From Sycobia sp. Sy_11 (Eukaryota > Arthropoda > Insecta > Hymenoptera > Epichrysomallidae), in contig JACCIC010000123.1 of NCBI GenBank assembly GCA_018907035.1, forward strand, positions 1,178,001 to 1,242,000: 64,000 nucleotides of DNA. Direction: 5' to 3'. Under the pieces are notes generated by a model, which had not been told where the DNA came from, ran no database searches, and was given only the letters and a program-made list of their open reading frames with translations. Shown in pieces: positions 37,303 to 49,540 of this stretch. The translations under genes were made by a program, and so were the position numbers. Position 1 is the stretch's first letter, and each line of letters begins with the position of its first letter.

Positions 37303-38279
37303 TGGTAAACGAGTGAATCAAACAATCAACACTTGCACAACAAATAATATTCAGAACAATCATCGACACGTGCAGTCAGTAAGTCACGCACAAACTTACA
37401 ATCAGTGATTAGCAGCCGAGAGGTGCCAGATATAGGTAATGACCGTCAGACTTATCAATATACCAGGATAACTTGGACATCGAACAAATAAGAAGTTCGC
37501 ATTATACTATTCATCATTGCCTTCAATCGCACCAGTACATCAAATTAGGAGATCATCAAATGAAGTAGGTATTCACATTGTAATATTCAACTTTTCTATT
37601 GAATGCATCAATTTACCAAGGACGGCAGGATATTGGAATGATGGCACAACGTGTGAGGTGCAACAGTCTAAATAGCCCTAGCAAACAAGTCGAGCATACT
37701 ATTGCACTATTGCATTAGTAATACAACTATTGCATTATTGCAGTTATTTCAGGTTCTGTGTATAGAAAATTGCTATATCCGTGTTCAAATCCGTATACCT
37801 AACTAAATCGAGTCTACTTCATTGTACGTATCAAATATAAGTCGACTTTTATAATTTCTAGAAATATCTGTTATCATTAAGGAACAGAGTTGTAAAAGTT
37901 CTATAAGTAAAGTACGAATCTATAATTTTTAAAAAAGAGTGAAGCGGAATATAAGTCGTTAGTACAAAATCGAGCATACGTTAAGGGAAATCTTACGCGT
38001 ATTCTAAAGTATTTCGAACAAAACCTGAAGCCTCCATAGATGATATAGAAAATCGTTATGCTAAATTGCAAAAATGATACACATCATTCGATATCGTATA
38101 ATTTCAAATCGATCAATAAATAAATGAAATACCAAACAATGAAGCGTTAGTTCAATTCGATAATAGTTCTTATAAGGCTGCAAATTTTATTAGTCAGAGG
38201 CGACGTGCATTAAAAACCGAGATAAGTGTCGTAGAGAAGGATATCGGTACAAATTTACAATCGAATCAGAGTAATGTTA

Positions 38280-39120
38280 TTGTTAAGGAAAGTAATAGTA
38301 TTTTGCTGCGAATAGAAATTCAGCTATTTGACGGTAATCCGCTTGAATGGCATAGCTTTCGAGACACTTTTCAATCCATACTGCATGAAAACTTAAGTCT
38401 ACCGGCAGCGTAAAAATGCCACATTTTGAAAAATTCCTTACGCGGTGATTTCATATCTGTTATGGAATGATTGAGCGCTACTGAAGAAAACCACGCGGTA
38501 GCCTGGGATGTATTAAATTTAAGATGCGATCGGCCGAGACAAATAATATACTGACATATTAAGGCATTATTAGAACTGCCCAAGATTGTGAAGAAGTAAC
38601 CAAATCATATGCGTCATTTACGTGAAAAATCGTTGATTCACTATAAGGCATTAGAATCCGTTAAAGAACCGGTCGGGTCATAGAACTCAATGTTAGTTTA
38701 TACTTGATCCAAAAGTTGGATAAAAACACCCGTCGGATATGGGAACGCAGTCTTGAGTCAACAGACAGATCGACATTCATAGAACTAATAAAATTTCTTA
38801 GAAAACAAGAGACAGGTGATGAAATGTGATGATTATAGTCATCGGGGTTAATCTTTCGTTAGTACTCAAAGAGCTCCGGCATGTACCTTTTGTAAAGCCC
38901 ACCATCCTATATTTCAGTGCGTAAAATTCTTAAACTTATCAGCTCAGGAAATATGTAGCGGCGCAAAGGAAAGACAGTTGTACATAAACTCTTTAGGGCA
39001 AAATCATTTAACAAGCAACTGCTTATCATCCGGGTGCAAGGAGTGACACAAAAAACACAACACTTTGCTTCATTTCTCAAATACTTCTCAGCCCGCAGAA
39101 GTTTATAAATTCAGAAGCGA
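38280..39120 (+). pseudogene. BEL gag remnant
   Basis: A frame with at least four in-frame stops reads GNPLEWHSFRDTFQSILHEN near 38334, then AVAWDVL, RPRQII and HIKALLELPKI, the conserved BEL/Pao gag block. Downstream, near 38876-39080, two zinc-knuckle-like motifs appear: CTFCKAHHPIFQC and a CLSSGCKE...HKKHNTLLH stretch. Gag would form the capsid and bind RNA. The leader from 37303 to about 37950 shows no clear coding sequence. Stops include TAA within the PAA*KCH phrase and TGA in VME*LSA. Confidence 0.8.
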
Positions 39121-39196
39121 TAGTGCAGAGCATAACAAAATTCCAAAAGACTTATACCGTATCGTATGACTCGGAAGTTTTGTTGGGTATAGCTAA

Positions 39197-39469
39197 GTGC
39201 AAATTATGGACAGATATAATAAACGGCACGATTGTCGGATTTTATTAGATGGTTGCTCTCAATTACATTTTATAATCGGAGATTTAGCCGAAAAATTAGA
39301 GTTATCAAAAACAAGAATCAATCTTCAATGTGCGGGATTAGGACAAATGACCACCCGCGCAAGTTACATTGTAAAAACTAAAATAATGTCCATAGTCAAT
39401 TCATATTATTCTGAATTAGAATTCGTGGCGCTGCCAACCATAACGAACGTTTGCCATCCAGGTATATAA
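39197..39469 (+). pseudogene. BEL aspartic protease remnant
   Basis: The frame contains CRILLDGCSQLHFI near 39231. BEL/Pao proteases usually have an Asp followed by Ser at this active site, so the Asp is kept and the next residue is Gly. The rest (LAEKLELSKTRI) fits the family. It is in a different frame from the RT that follows, so a frameshift separates them. The enzyme would cut the Gag-Pol precursor. Confidence 0.65.
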
Positions 39470-40690
39470 ATTCGGCTTCATTCAATATTCCAAGGAACAT
39501 CACTCTCGCGGATCCAGAATTCAATAATCCGGCGAAAATTGAGGCGCTAATAGGCACTACGGTCTTTTATAAACTCCTTTGTAATGGACAAATTAAAATT
39601 AGTAACGCAAATATAGTATTGCAGAAAACTCTTGTTGGTTGGATTGTAACAGGCGAGGTTATAATGCCCTTTAATAACAGATCGATTAAAACATGCAATT
39701 TTATAACTACGCTTGAAGATAAAATAGAGCGATTTTGGGAGATAAAATATTCCCGTAAAAAATATCTCTCGCGCGACGAAACATTATGCGAGGAAATATA
39801 TGCACGTACTACAATACGCGATATTGATGGTAGATATATTATACGTTTACCATTTAATGAGTTGAGAAATAATCTCGGTGATTCCTACGATATAGCTTGA
39901 AAAAGATTTTACGCCTTAGAAGGATAATTACAACGTGATGATATAATCAAACCAAATTATACTGAAATTATTGATGAATATCACCATTTAGAGCACATGA
40001 AAGAAAGTACGCATTATAATATAAAGGATGAGGGTTATTATATACCGCATCATGCAGTTATAAAAGAACACAATGCATCAACAGAACTTCGTGTAGTCTT
40101 AAATGCATCAGCAAAAAGCTCGACAAATCTTTCCTTAAATAACAAACTATTAGTAGGATCGACTATACAAGATGAGTTGCTATTTATATTACATAACATT
40201 GCTATTACTGTGGATATAGAAAAAATGTTTAGACAGGTGAAAGTGAACCCATTAGATGCGTCACATTAGAAATTACTTTGGAGATCAGATCCAAACGAGA
40301 ATATTAGAATACTTCCGTTCACTACGATCACACAAGGAACAGCTTCGGCTCCTTTTCTCGTAGCGCGTACATTGAAGCAGGTAGCAATTGATGAACAAAT
40401 AAAATATCCGTTCGCGGCCGATGTGTTAAAAAACAGCGTTTATGTTGATGACGTACTAACTGGGACAGACACTCTTGAGGAAGGACTCGCATTAAAGGAG
40501 CAATTGATTAAATTATTAGACTCCATTGGTTTTAAATTGCATAGGCGGGCATCAAATGAATCAAAAATATTAAATGACGCTACGGACTTAAATAGTGTTA
40601 AGGGTAAAATTTTAGATTCAAGTGATAAAAAGATTTTAGGAGTACATTGGGATTCAAATCTTGATTTAATAAAATTGTTACAGACAGACA
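39451..40690 (+). pseudogene. BEL reverse transcriptase remnant
   Basis: One frame with in-frame stops TGA 39898-39900, TAA 39925-39927 and TAG 40267-40269. Motifs: LVGWIVTGE linker, YYIPHHAV and TELRVVLNASAK at 40036-40120, TVDIEKMFRQVKVNP (RT motif A) near 40210, FTTITQGTASAPFLVART near 40320, and the catalytic YVDD at about 40440. ILGVHWDSN follows. Sequence between LLFILHN and TVDIEK is shorter than expected, so a few residues are lost. The frame ends at the junction with the inserted LTR. Confidence 0.88.
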
Positions 40691-42012
40691 TGTTTTTTGT
40701 GTAAATATTATTTATAGAAAAATAACATTATTTAAGAAACATGTTATTTGCGCTTATTGTGATTTTGTAGATTCGGATACTTTAAATGGACGATTCTATA
40801 CTAAAGTTTTATAGCTTTTATATTTATTTAAGATTTGTTTCTTTAAAGTAAAAGATTATTGAATTTCATAATATAAGATCGTATTTTATTATCTGAAAAT
40901 TATAGTTTATTTAATATAAAAGATCTCTCTACGTTATGAATTTTAGTTTGTGTTATACGTGATAAAATTAATACAGTACTTAAATTTCTTTTATTTCTAT
41001 AAATTCATGCATATGTGTTAAGCGTAATACATTTATAGAATTGACTTGTTTAAATATTAAGATAAATACGTTTTTGTTTCGTAGAAGTTAATGTAAAATA
41101 TTATTAGATTAAATCTTCGATTATATGCGTAATAATTTTCAGATTCATATTTGTAAGCGCGAATTTGTATACATATCAATTGTCGACTTGGTTGATATGC
41201 GATCCCTGTAACTTAAAACCTAAAATCTCGGCACAAAGCGGCATTGCGTCGAAGAAAATAAATGTATGTTGTCTTAAATAACGAAATATCATGTAAAGCA
41301 GAGACGGGAAATTGTCGAATATTCGGGAATGTTCAAATAACGTATCGTCGTCTTGCTTTTTCAGTAAAGAAATATATTGTTTTCTATATTAAATATGAAA
41401 AGAAGCTCATAGTTAGAAAAAATTGATCGCGAGCGAACTCTAGTTAAAGGCCCACATACCGTGTACAAATTTGGTACACATTTTACGTGCCGTGACGGGA
41501 AACCGAAGGTTTTACTGAAAATTAGCATTTATACGGTTTCACAAAGAGGTGGCCGAATATTTGCTAAAGAAAAATCTTGAGGTTTTCGAAAGAGGTAAAT
41601 GATTATGCTTATATAAGCAATTTCCGTGCTGTGTCGGGAAATTCGAAGATTTTACGTAATAAAGCCTTTCTACAGATTTTCATTTAAGTGGATCGTATTC
41701 TGGCTTTGTGAAAATCTTGAGAATTTCGAAAGAAGTGACGTGTTCGGTTTGCCACCTCGGGCGCTCCGACCGTCAGGCTGCGCTAGAGTTTGGGCTGTGA
41801 TCAGCGAGTGGGGCTTACCTCCCGTAATTTGACCCTGCGAGAAGGGGCCTCGAGTCTATATAAACGAGCCGAAAGAGCACTAACATTCATTATTTTCTCG
41901 TCTCTGCTCAGGTTAATAGAACTTTATATTGTCTCGATTGTTCAGTGTAATTTTATAATAAATATTTTATATTTCATTACTTCGAATTTCTTTTAATTTT
42001 AAAAATCCATCA
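40691..42012 (+). mobile_element. Solo LTR of another LTR retrotransposon, inserted in BEL pol
   Basis: A 1322-bp segment begins TG and ends CA, splits the BEL pol frame, and is flanked by 4-bp direct repeats GACA (40687-40690) and AACA (42013-42016), differing at one base. It has LTR signals: TATATAA at 41857-41863, an initiator-like region about 41876-41900, and AATAAA at 41957-41962. No coding sequence exists within it. It is not related to the 274-bp LTR. Recombination between two LTRs of a full insertion would leave this structure. The insertion is younger than the BEL copy. Confidence 0.75.
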
Positions 42013-42016
42013 AACA

Positions 42017-42900
42017 TCCCAGTATAGTAAAAGTTTAGTACAAAAATATTCTATTGAAGCCCTTAAGGATGATCATCGACATACTAAACGATTCGTACTA
42101 TCAAGAATCGCACAGTTGTTTGATCCGCTCAGTATTGTAGGTCCAGTAATACTGACAACCAAGTTAATCATGCAAGAGCTCTGGAAAAATAAGTTAAACT
42201 GGGACGAATCTTTACCCCTGTCATTACAGAATAAATGGTTAGAGTATAATCGCGATTTACCTATGTTAAATAGTCTACAAATTCTGCGTCATATAACATT
42301 TAGCGGAAGGGTAGAATATTAATTACACGGGTTTTGTGATACTAGCGAGAAGGCGTACGGCGCTTGTGTATATTTACTTGTGTATATTATAGTTGATAAA
42401 TTTAATAATTGCATCGGTAATTTACTATATTCAAAATCACGAGTAGCACCACTTCAGATTATAACCTTACCACGGTTGTGCGCGGTGCTCTTGTTATTCA
42501 AAATTATAAATACGGTTATTGAAGCATTAACATTCAAGATTTCGAAAATAAGGCTATGGTCAGATTCAACTATCTCCTTAAGTTGGATTAAAATGTCTCC
42601 TCATTTACTACAAACATTTGTAACTAATCGTGTGACAGAGATTCGAGCTTTAACAAATATTGAAAATTGGTTCCATATTGCTGGGTCTGAAAATCTCGCA
42701 GATTATATTTCGTGAAGCCAAAATGCGTCAGAAATTATTAAAAACAAGAAATGGCTTTACGGACCCCATTGGCTAGTAAAAGACGAACTAATGTGGAAAT
42801 ACTCACAATTATCAAATATAACAGTGCCAGAACAGCGTCTTAAAACTTTAATTGTAGCGAATGAGTTTAAATGTAACGAAAGCTTTTTGAGGGCTTTTCA
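42017..42900 (+). pseudogene. BEL RNase H region remnant
   Basis: The frame resumes after the inserted LTR: TKRFVLSRIAQLFDPLSIVGP near 42080-42140, MQELWKNKLNWDESLP, then an in-frame TAA at 42320-42322. RNase H follows with FCDTSEKAYGACVY (first catalytic Asp kept), SRVAPLQIITLPRL, LWSDST (second Asp kept) and FHIAGSENLADY. The Leu-Glu that normally follows PRL is missing, removing a catalytic glutamate. It would degrade RNA in RNA/DNA hybrids. Confidence 0.8.
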
Positions 42901-42959
42901 TGCTTAAATACCTTAAATCGGTTTGTAGCTCTCTATTTACGTTGGATAAAGAATAAAGG

Positions 42960-44315
42960 ATCAAGCAAAAAAATAATAGGCGTATATACGGCTGAAGAAT
43001 TGCAAATTGCACTGAGGCGCTTAATAAAAATAGTACAAAAAACTCATTTCATAGAAGAAATAAAGAAAATGAAAGAATACATGCCTTTAAATAATAAAAG
43101 CAAAATTCTTTTATTATTTAAAGGGTGCAAAGCAGGTACAAAGCAGGTGCGTTATCCTATTCTAGATTCTGAGAATATTATACGCGTTGGTGGTCGATTA
43201 TTAAATGCAAACATTAAGACTTCTAAAAAACATCTCATATTACTACCGCGCAACGATTACATCACTAAATTCATTATTAGAAAGGAACATCTCAAGGTTT
43301 GACACTCGAGAATTCAAACAACTTTAAATTCCATTAGAATTAATTATTGGCCTATTGATACAAAAAATATAACTAGGCATATTATTCATAAATGCATAAC
43401 GTATACTACGCATAATCCGAAATTACGACATTATTTGATGGGCAATTTACCTAAGGAAAGTGTTACACAATCGCGCCCCTTCGAGGATCTACGGCTCGAT
43501 TATTGTGGTCCCTTCTTCCTAATAGAAAAGAAACTCCGCAATATAACAAAGGTCAAGGCATATGTGTCAGTGTTTGTTTGCTTTGCAATTAAGGCAGTAC
43601 ACTTTGAATTAGTTACTGATTTAACTAAAGAGCCGTGTCTCGAAGGGGTTAAAAGATTTATTGCTAGGCGAGGAAAACCAAAAAATATATATTTTGACAA
43701 TGCAACAAATTTTATCAGGACAAAAAATGAAATGATCAAAATCAGTTCATTCTTGCAGTCACAAGAAAATTAACATTTTTTTCTAAACAATTTGATGAAA
43801 TTGATTGGCAATTTTATACCACCACGTTCGCCATACTGTAGAGGTTTATGCGAAGCCGCGGTAAAGTCGTTTAATCTTTATCGAACAGTAGGTGACGCAT
43901 TATTTACATATGAACAATTCAATACGTGCATCATCGAGATAGAATCAATTTTAAACTCCCGTTCTCTGACCCCGCTATCCAATGATCGTAACAATCTCCG
44001 TGCCCTCACTCCATCTCATTTCCTTATAGGCGATTTATCCTTGTAGCAACGGGTGCAGCAAGTTAGACAGCACTTTTGGAAACGGTGGCACAAGGAGTAT
44101 ATAAACGAGCTACGTGTACGAAGAAAATGGGACACCGCCGATACATCATTAATCAAGGTTGGGATCTTGGTCAGTATAAAGAAAAATAATCTGCCTCCTA
44201 GGCATTGGAGTATGGGATGAATTATAGAATTGCATGCAGGTAACAACATATAGTACGGGTTGCTACCGTGAAAACACTGAATAGAATCCATAAACGTTGT
44301 ATTAAGAAACTTGCA
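42960..44315 (+). pseudogene. BEL integrase remnant
   Basis: One frame with stops TGA 43300-43302, TAA 43771-43773 and TAG 44044-44046. The N-terminal zinc domain keeps its histidines (HLKV, HSRI) and first cysteine in KCITYTTHNP, but the second cysteine is Tyr. The catalytic core retains all three acids: LDYCGPF near 43496, YFDNATNF near 43693 and CEAAVKSF near 43848. LTPSHFLIGD closes the core. The C-terminal segment continues to about 44315 with further stops. It would insert the element DNA. Confidence 0.85.
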
Positions 44316-44408
44316 CCATAATTAACTGAAATATAACGCGATAGATGCTTAAGTTGTATGATAATTATATAATGTTCGTTCAGATTATTAGTAAGTTAAT
44401 ATTAAGCT

Positions 44409-44411
<3 letters not shown>

Positions 44412-44463
<52 letters not shown>
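44412..44463. repeat. (AT)n microsatellite in the BEL 3' region
   Basis: About 26 AT units between the end of pol and the purine-rich tract. Confidence 0.95.
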
Positions 44464-44470
<7 letters not shown>

Positions 44471-44494
44471 AATTATCTTTAACCGCGATGCGTT

Positions 44495-44508
44495 CAAGGC
44501 GGGCGGCA
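44495..44508 (+). promoter_or_regulatory. Candidate polypurine tract
   Basis: CAAGGCGGGCGGCA sits directly before TGTTGCGTGCG. Purine/GC tracts at this place prime plus-strand DNA in LTR elements. If real, it places the 3' LTR start at 44509. Confidence 0.5.
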
Positions 44509-44831
44509 TGTTGCGTGCGAAATTCATTTATAATTATTAGAGAATGTAGATTAATTATATTCCATTATGAAATATAATAAAGGTCAACAGGGATTGGGAA
44601 TTCCTCAATATTAACAACTTCATAGGACAGCCGAATAGGATCAGTTATAATAACACTAATAAATTGTACCCGTAGTACAAGAAGTACCCTATCTCTACCT
44701 ACTCCGCTTCCCCTCTCCCTTTTTTCAGTGCTCCCGCATTCTCTAGATCATTTCCGATCCGACCAATCACAACTGACTCCACCTACACTTCGAATTATCC
44801 ACTCTCCCACCTATGCGTCTGTAAGGTATTT

Positions 44832-45105
44832 TGTTAACTTAAAATATATATCATGGTCAGATTTTCACAAATGGTCGTCCACTAAACATTCTCGTTATTC
44901 AAATATCAATGTAAATATTGTTGTGTAGTTTATTAAATTTACATATACAGAAAAACTTAAACGAGCTCTTATTTACCGGTCCTTTATAGCATTAACTTCA
45001 ACATTATTAAATCAGTTGTGATTGACGTTCACATCTGAGGTAAGCATCTTCGAAAGTGCTCTTTCTGAAATATTGAAAATTAATAACTGCTTACTACACT
45101 GAACA
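44832..45105 (+). repeat. Right LTR copy of the BEL element
   Basis: 274-bp TG...CA unit, gap-free relative to the left copy with about 14 differences. Sequence 44509-44831 just left of it contains promoter-like C/T-rich DNA and could be the U3 part of a longer 3' LTR. Confidence 0.7.
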
Positions 45106-45153
45106 ATATATATATATATATATATATAGCATATCATATCATATCATATCATA
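45106..45153. repeat. (AT)n and (ATATC)n repeats
   Basis: AT units, then CATAT repeats, at the junction of the LTR and Helitron C. Similar CATAT repeats precede Helitron B. Confidence 0.85.
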
Positions 45154-45176
45154 TCATTATACTAATTTATAAAGAC

Positions 45177-45273
45177 TTGTAAAATTTAAAAGTTCCGTAA
45201 TTTTTACTTGTTCAAGAAAGTTCTAAATTAAAATTTGTACATTTAAAATATCTAAATACTTAATGAACAATTT

Positions 45274-45333
<60 letters not shown>

Positions 45334-45402
45334 ATATATATGTATATATATGTATATATATGTATATCATATATCATATCATATATCATATCATATAAAG
45401 TC
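45177..45402. repeat. AT-rich insertion in the Helitron C 5' end
   Basis: Compared with Helitron B, sequence is interrupted after TATAAAGAC (45168-45176) and resumes after TATAAAGTC (45394-45402). The insert includes (AT)n at 45279-45321 and CATAT repeats. The near-identical 9-bp ends look like a target-site duplication, but repeat expansion is an alternative. Confidence 0.5.
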
Positions 45403-46012
45403 AAAGCGTGTTTTTGTTTGTACACGATAACGGAAAAAACTACTGAACCGATTGTTCTGAAATTTGACATATAGATTCTATATTATCTTGGGAAGGGCCT
45501 AGGCTATGTTTTTTATTGAAAATCATTTTACTTTTATCAATAAATTAAGTTAATGGTTTTAGCAATCAGTTTCACCAGCGGTACTAAGTGGCGTCTTGAA
45601 TCACGAACATCAATTCAAAGTAGTCCGCTTAAAGTATTAATAGCAGGCCAGCTCAGACGAATCATCATATCCAACTTTGGGATTCGTATACTAAAGAAGG
45701 TGTGACGTTAGTCGGTATAACGCTTTTTGTTCTTTAAGTTAATCTGACACTAATCTCACACCTTATGGATATCGTTTGATTTTTGTAAATTTTATTTTCC
45801 CCTTCTTATATAAAATGATTTTGTATGTCAAATTATACTGAATATAGTTTGCGACGACAAATTATGTTTTTATTTTTATACATTATATTAACTTTAGAAT
45901 TATAACAAGAGAATGTTTTTTTAGTTTGAACAAAAGAAAAGATGGCAAAATAGGGTTCTTTACCAATAACCTCGAAACTATATATATATATAATACATAT
46001 TAATATACACAT

Positions 46013-46650
46013 TTTAAATACGGTATCTACTGAGAAATATTGTATTCGCGTGTACGGGCGGTTGATTACGATATCCCGTTGCCTCAAGACGATTTCTATA
46101 GACAGTTGTGTGTTCGGATGATAGAATACAATGTCCAGGTGTCTTTGGGCGATTTCTACGGGGAATATTGTATATAATTGATAGAAACCGACGTCCAGGC
46201 ATGAGGAAATCAACTTCTATGGGAAGATTCGTGTTGGGACGAAAAATACGATATCTAGGTCTTTCTCGAACGACTTCTATGAGGAGTATTGTGGTTAGTC
46301 GTTAGGAAGCGACGCTAACTTTCTCGGGACGACTTCTACTGAGACTATCGTGTGTAGTTCCTAGGAAACGATGTTTAGGTACGTCAGGACAACTTCTACG
46401 GAGAGTTTCGTGTTCGGATGAAAGAATGTGATTTCCAGGTGCTTTAGAACGACTTCTACGGGGAATTTCGTGTTCGGACGGTAGAAGATGACGTCCAGGT
46501 ATGACGAGATGATTTCTACGGGGAGTATTGTGTTTAGTTGGTAGAAAACGATGTTCAGGTATGTCGGGACAACTTTTACGGGGAGTTTCATGTTGGGACG
46601 TACGAATACGATGTTGGGATGTTTTCGAACGACGTCTACGGGGAGTGTTT
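46013..46650 (+). repeat. 60-bp minisatellite inside Helitron C (about 11 units)
   Basis: Period is exactly 60 bp across the array. Unit variants 1-6 occur in the same order as in Helitron A; later units differ. Frames on the - strand stay open for up to 144 codons with a 20-residue repeat because the period is a multiple of 3. Confidence 0.92.
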
Positions 46651-47105
46651 AAGAGACTTCTATAAAAAGATCCATTTTCTATCATTCGAATATGCACACT
46701 CCCAGTAAAAGTTGTCCCGGGATATCTGGACGTCATAATCTACGGCCCCAAAAGAAAACTCTCTATAGCAGTCGTCCCGATACATGTCCTATATTCCGAA
46801 CATGATACTCTCTGTAAACGTCGTCTTGAGACACTTGGACATCTTTTTCTACCGCTCGAACTCGAAAGTACAATTTTCCCTATAGAAGCCGTATGTAATA
46901 TGCATATATGTGTGTATTAAATACGGTTGTACATTCAGTATATACATACTGTATATACAGAAGCGACGATAGGTAAATTACGTTCAATTATTTATGAGTA
47001 ATATAGATTTTTATATATAGAGTACTTTTTACTTAGATATTATTGAATTGTTTAAAAAATTCATGAAATTATTATCTCGGGCGAAGCTGAGACAGGGGAT
47101 GCTAG

Positions 47106-49409
47106 TATATATATAACATAAACAACATATATAAGTTGATAGTAGTTATTTCATTTGGCAAATATAACACGAAGATTATATAAAACAAACGAATAATTGA
47201 GCTATATATGCGACACGATCTGTTATTGGGTCTTTCACGATCAGGTATAATTAATTAAACATGCAACATGCGGCCCAATAATTATCGAACGCGGCGCCCA
47301 CGCCCGCGGCGAGTTCGCGAGGTAGGCTCAAAGCCCGTGTCCAGCGCACACCTCATTGAACAAGAGAGAACAAGAGGAAGTAAATAAAGCGAGTTCAGGA
47401 AGGTCCAGAGCGTCCAGACCTCTCTTCCCAATGCACTTATCTATGTGTAAGTGCGTAACTGTATACGTTAATGCGAGATTCCATTAATTTCGGTAACGCT
47501 GTGACCCCGCGAGCCTTCGCACGCTTTTGAAGCGCAGCCAAGCGCCTGAATCCGCACTATGAATATTTAATCGATCCGCGCTGCACATTTGCCTGGTGCA
47601 AATACACGCGTTAATCCCGTGCGTCAGACTCTTCGTGTTATAACGGCGAGCGGCACGACTCGCGGAAAACCCACACCTTCGAGCCAGCTCCCATTGCACC
47701 GGGTGCGGTAGAAGTGGATTACGTCGTGCCCGTTTTTCTAATCCGCTGGAGGCTGGGGCGTGAAGGTCAGACAGAGAGGAGCAACTTCCGAGCGTCTAGT
47801 CGCACGCTCGATACTGCCGCGACAAGTAGGTGCTATGCTACAATCGAGTGCGCCAATGCGGTTGTCGGCGCCTTTTCTCCCATATTTCTATACATACGCG
47901 AGCCGATGCCGTGCGCGCGCCCGGTCATCTTTCCTTTCGTCCCATCATCGCGCGACTCTTGTCGTCAGCTTCTGCTTTTCATCCACACCAGGCACAACGT
48001 CACGGCTCCCCAACAAACGTGATGACGTGAAACCATCGAACATTCGAGCTTTCCTCTTCTCCCTTCTAGTCCTTTCACGGTTTTCCTGGTAATTAATTCC
48101 GCTCGCCGTTCGGTGCTCGCGGATTCTTTTTGATTCATGCGCCTCGTTCCGATATACACGCGCTTCTTACGTCCACACGCTTTCTTTGAGACGAAAATTT
48201 CAACAACTTTCAACGCGAATGCGAAAAACGAATATTCTCACACTCGAGATTTACGTTCGAACAGAAATTCGTTTTTATTTTTAGCAGAAGAGCTTCAAAA
48301 GGAGATGATTTTTTTATGTAAAGTCCATTCTATATTTAATTGAGCAGCCGCGTTATTTACAGGTGGAATAATGCTAGGATAAATATGAAGGTATGGAGGC
48401 GGTGGGAGCAGCACTAGACGAGTTCTCTCGTGCATCGCAGACTTATTTATGCGCTCTTTACCGAAATTTAAAAGTAGTCTTTTCAACTATTATATTTATA
48501 TATTATCAACCTGCAAAATGTGAATAATCATCCTCCGCATGCATTTATCACGTGGGCGATGAGTTGTTGAAACGACCTACGCAGCCTACGTGTTTGTGAA
48601 ATAAATTTAGAAAGATACGCACATAGAAGCCAGAACCGTTATATTAAAACCTGTTTAATAATGTAGGAATGCGAAAAAAATCGTAAAGTTCATTAAAAGT
48701 TAATCGACGTTGATACAGTGCTCGCAATGTGCATATCGGATACCGAGGTGGATAAAAATCGACTGAATAAAACAGAGTCCATATATGAGTTTATATTCAC
48801 CGAGCAGTCAGCCGTTCCGTCGTGCAATATTATATATTAATTTATCGCCTATATTATAAAGCCCGGGATTCATTGAAGATTGTTGATTTTTATAATAATA
48901 ATTAATCTTTCACCGCGGTACGCGCATTTATGTCCCTAAGTTACGCGAAACCGATCCCCTTCACTCGTCGAGAGAGCTTCGACGAATCGTGCACAGTTGA
49001 TCGGCGCAGCCTGTACTATGTATATTAAAACGCGTGTCGTTTTTCTTTCCAGCGGGCTCCACAGCGAGTCATCAACTTTCAAAAGATTTAGCGCACGACA
49101 ATGCATCGTTCCATAATTCAGTGCACCGATCGCAAAACGAAGACTGAAACGAAAACCATACGCTCATCTAAGAATCGAGCGCGTGCATATAGTATATGCG
49201 ACGATCGAAAAGATGGAGAGAAAGAACGAAGAAAAGAAAGAGAGCGAGTGAGAAGACGGGAGGAAAATTTCGGAAGTCTATTTGGGAAGAGTTCTGACGT
49301 TGAGTCTCTAAGTCTTTACGTCGAGCCATCGCTGCATCTCAGAGAAATTAATTCACGATCATCGTTTGTCCCTGCTCCTCACGCCGCAGTGGGCTCGGTG
49401 GTCGTTCAT

Positions 49410-49447
<38 letters not shown>

Positions 49448-49540
49448 TCTCGCAGAAGGCAGCCTCTCGCGCACGTGTGCTTTGAATAGTCAGTACGCAA
49501 CGCACCCGTTGCTCTGCCTTAATACTTCTGTGTACATATA
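47106..49540. other. GC-rich region, no supported gene
   Basis: CpG-containing sequence from about 47280 to 49500 with mixed short frames on both strands and a (GA)n tract at 49415-49443. No protein domain or RNA gene recognised. Confidence 0.5.
49415..49443. repeat. (GA)n microsatellite
   Basis: About 14 GA units, just upstream of mariner 1. Confidence 0.95.

Larger units (their letters stand above)
37011..45105 (+). mobile_element. BEL/Pao LTR retrotransposon, decayed and interrupted
   Basis: An 8.1-kb region with 274-bp TG...CA repeats at both ends and, in order, gag with two zinc knuckles, protease, RT, RNase H and integrase, the gene order of BEL/Pao. The two end repeats are roughly 95 percent alike without gaps. 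A candidate primer-binding site TGGTCTTTCGAGCCGGAT begins at 37285, directly after the left repeat. A 1.3-kb solo LTR interrupts pol at 40691-42012. On the right, a purine/GC tract CAAGGCGGGCGGCA at 44495-44508 precedes another TGTT, so the true 3' LTR may start at 44509, not 44832. Many stops make it inactive. Confidence 0.85.
45154..47105 (+). mobile_element. Helitron C (non-autonomous)
   Basis: The 5' end TCATTATACTAATTTATAAAG matches Helitron B. The CTACTGAACCGATTGTTCTG block is near 45438. The 3' end has TCTCGG/CTGAGA and CTAG at 47102-47105. It has the longest 60-bp minisatellite and a complete 3' region, so it is the best reference copy here. A 226-bp AT-rich insertion at 45177-45402 splits its 5' end. 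No Rep/helicase frame. The stretch 45405-46010 aligns with 31240-31965 of Helitron B, with small gaps. Confidence 0.8.

Noticed and set aside
46302..46736. A 144-codon protein on the - strand
   Set aside because: Same minisatellite effect; no consistent reading frame between Helitron copies.
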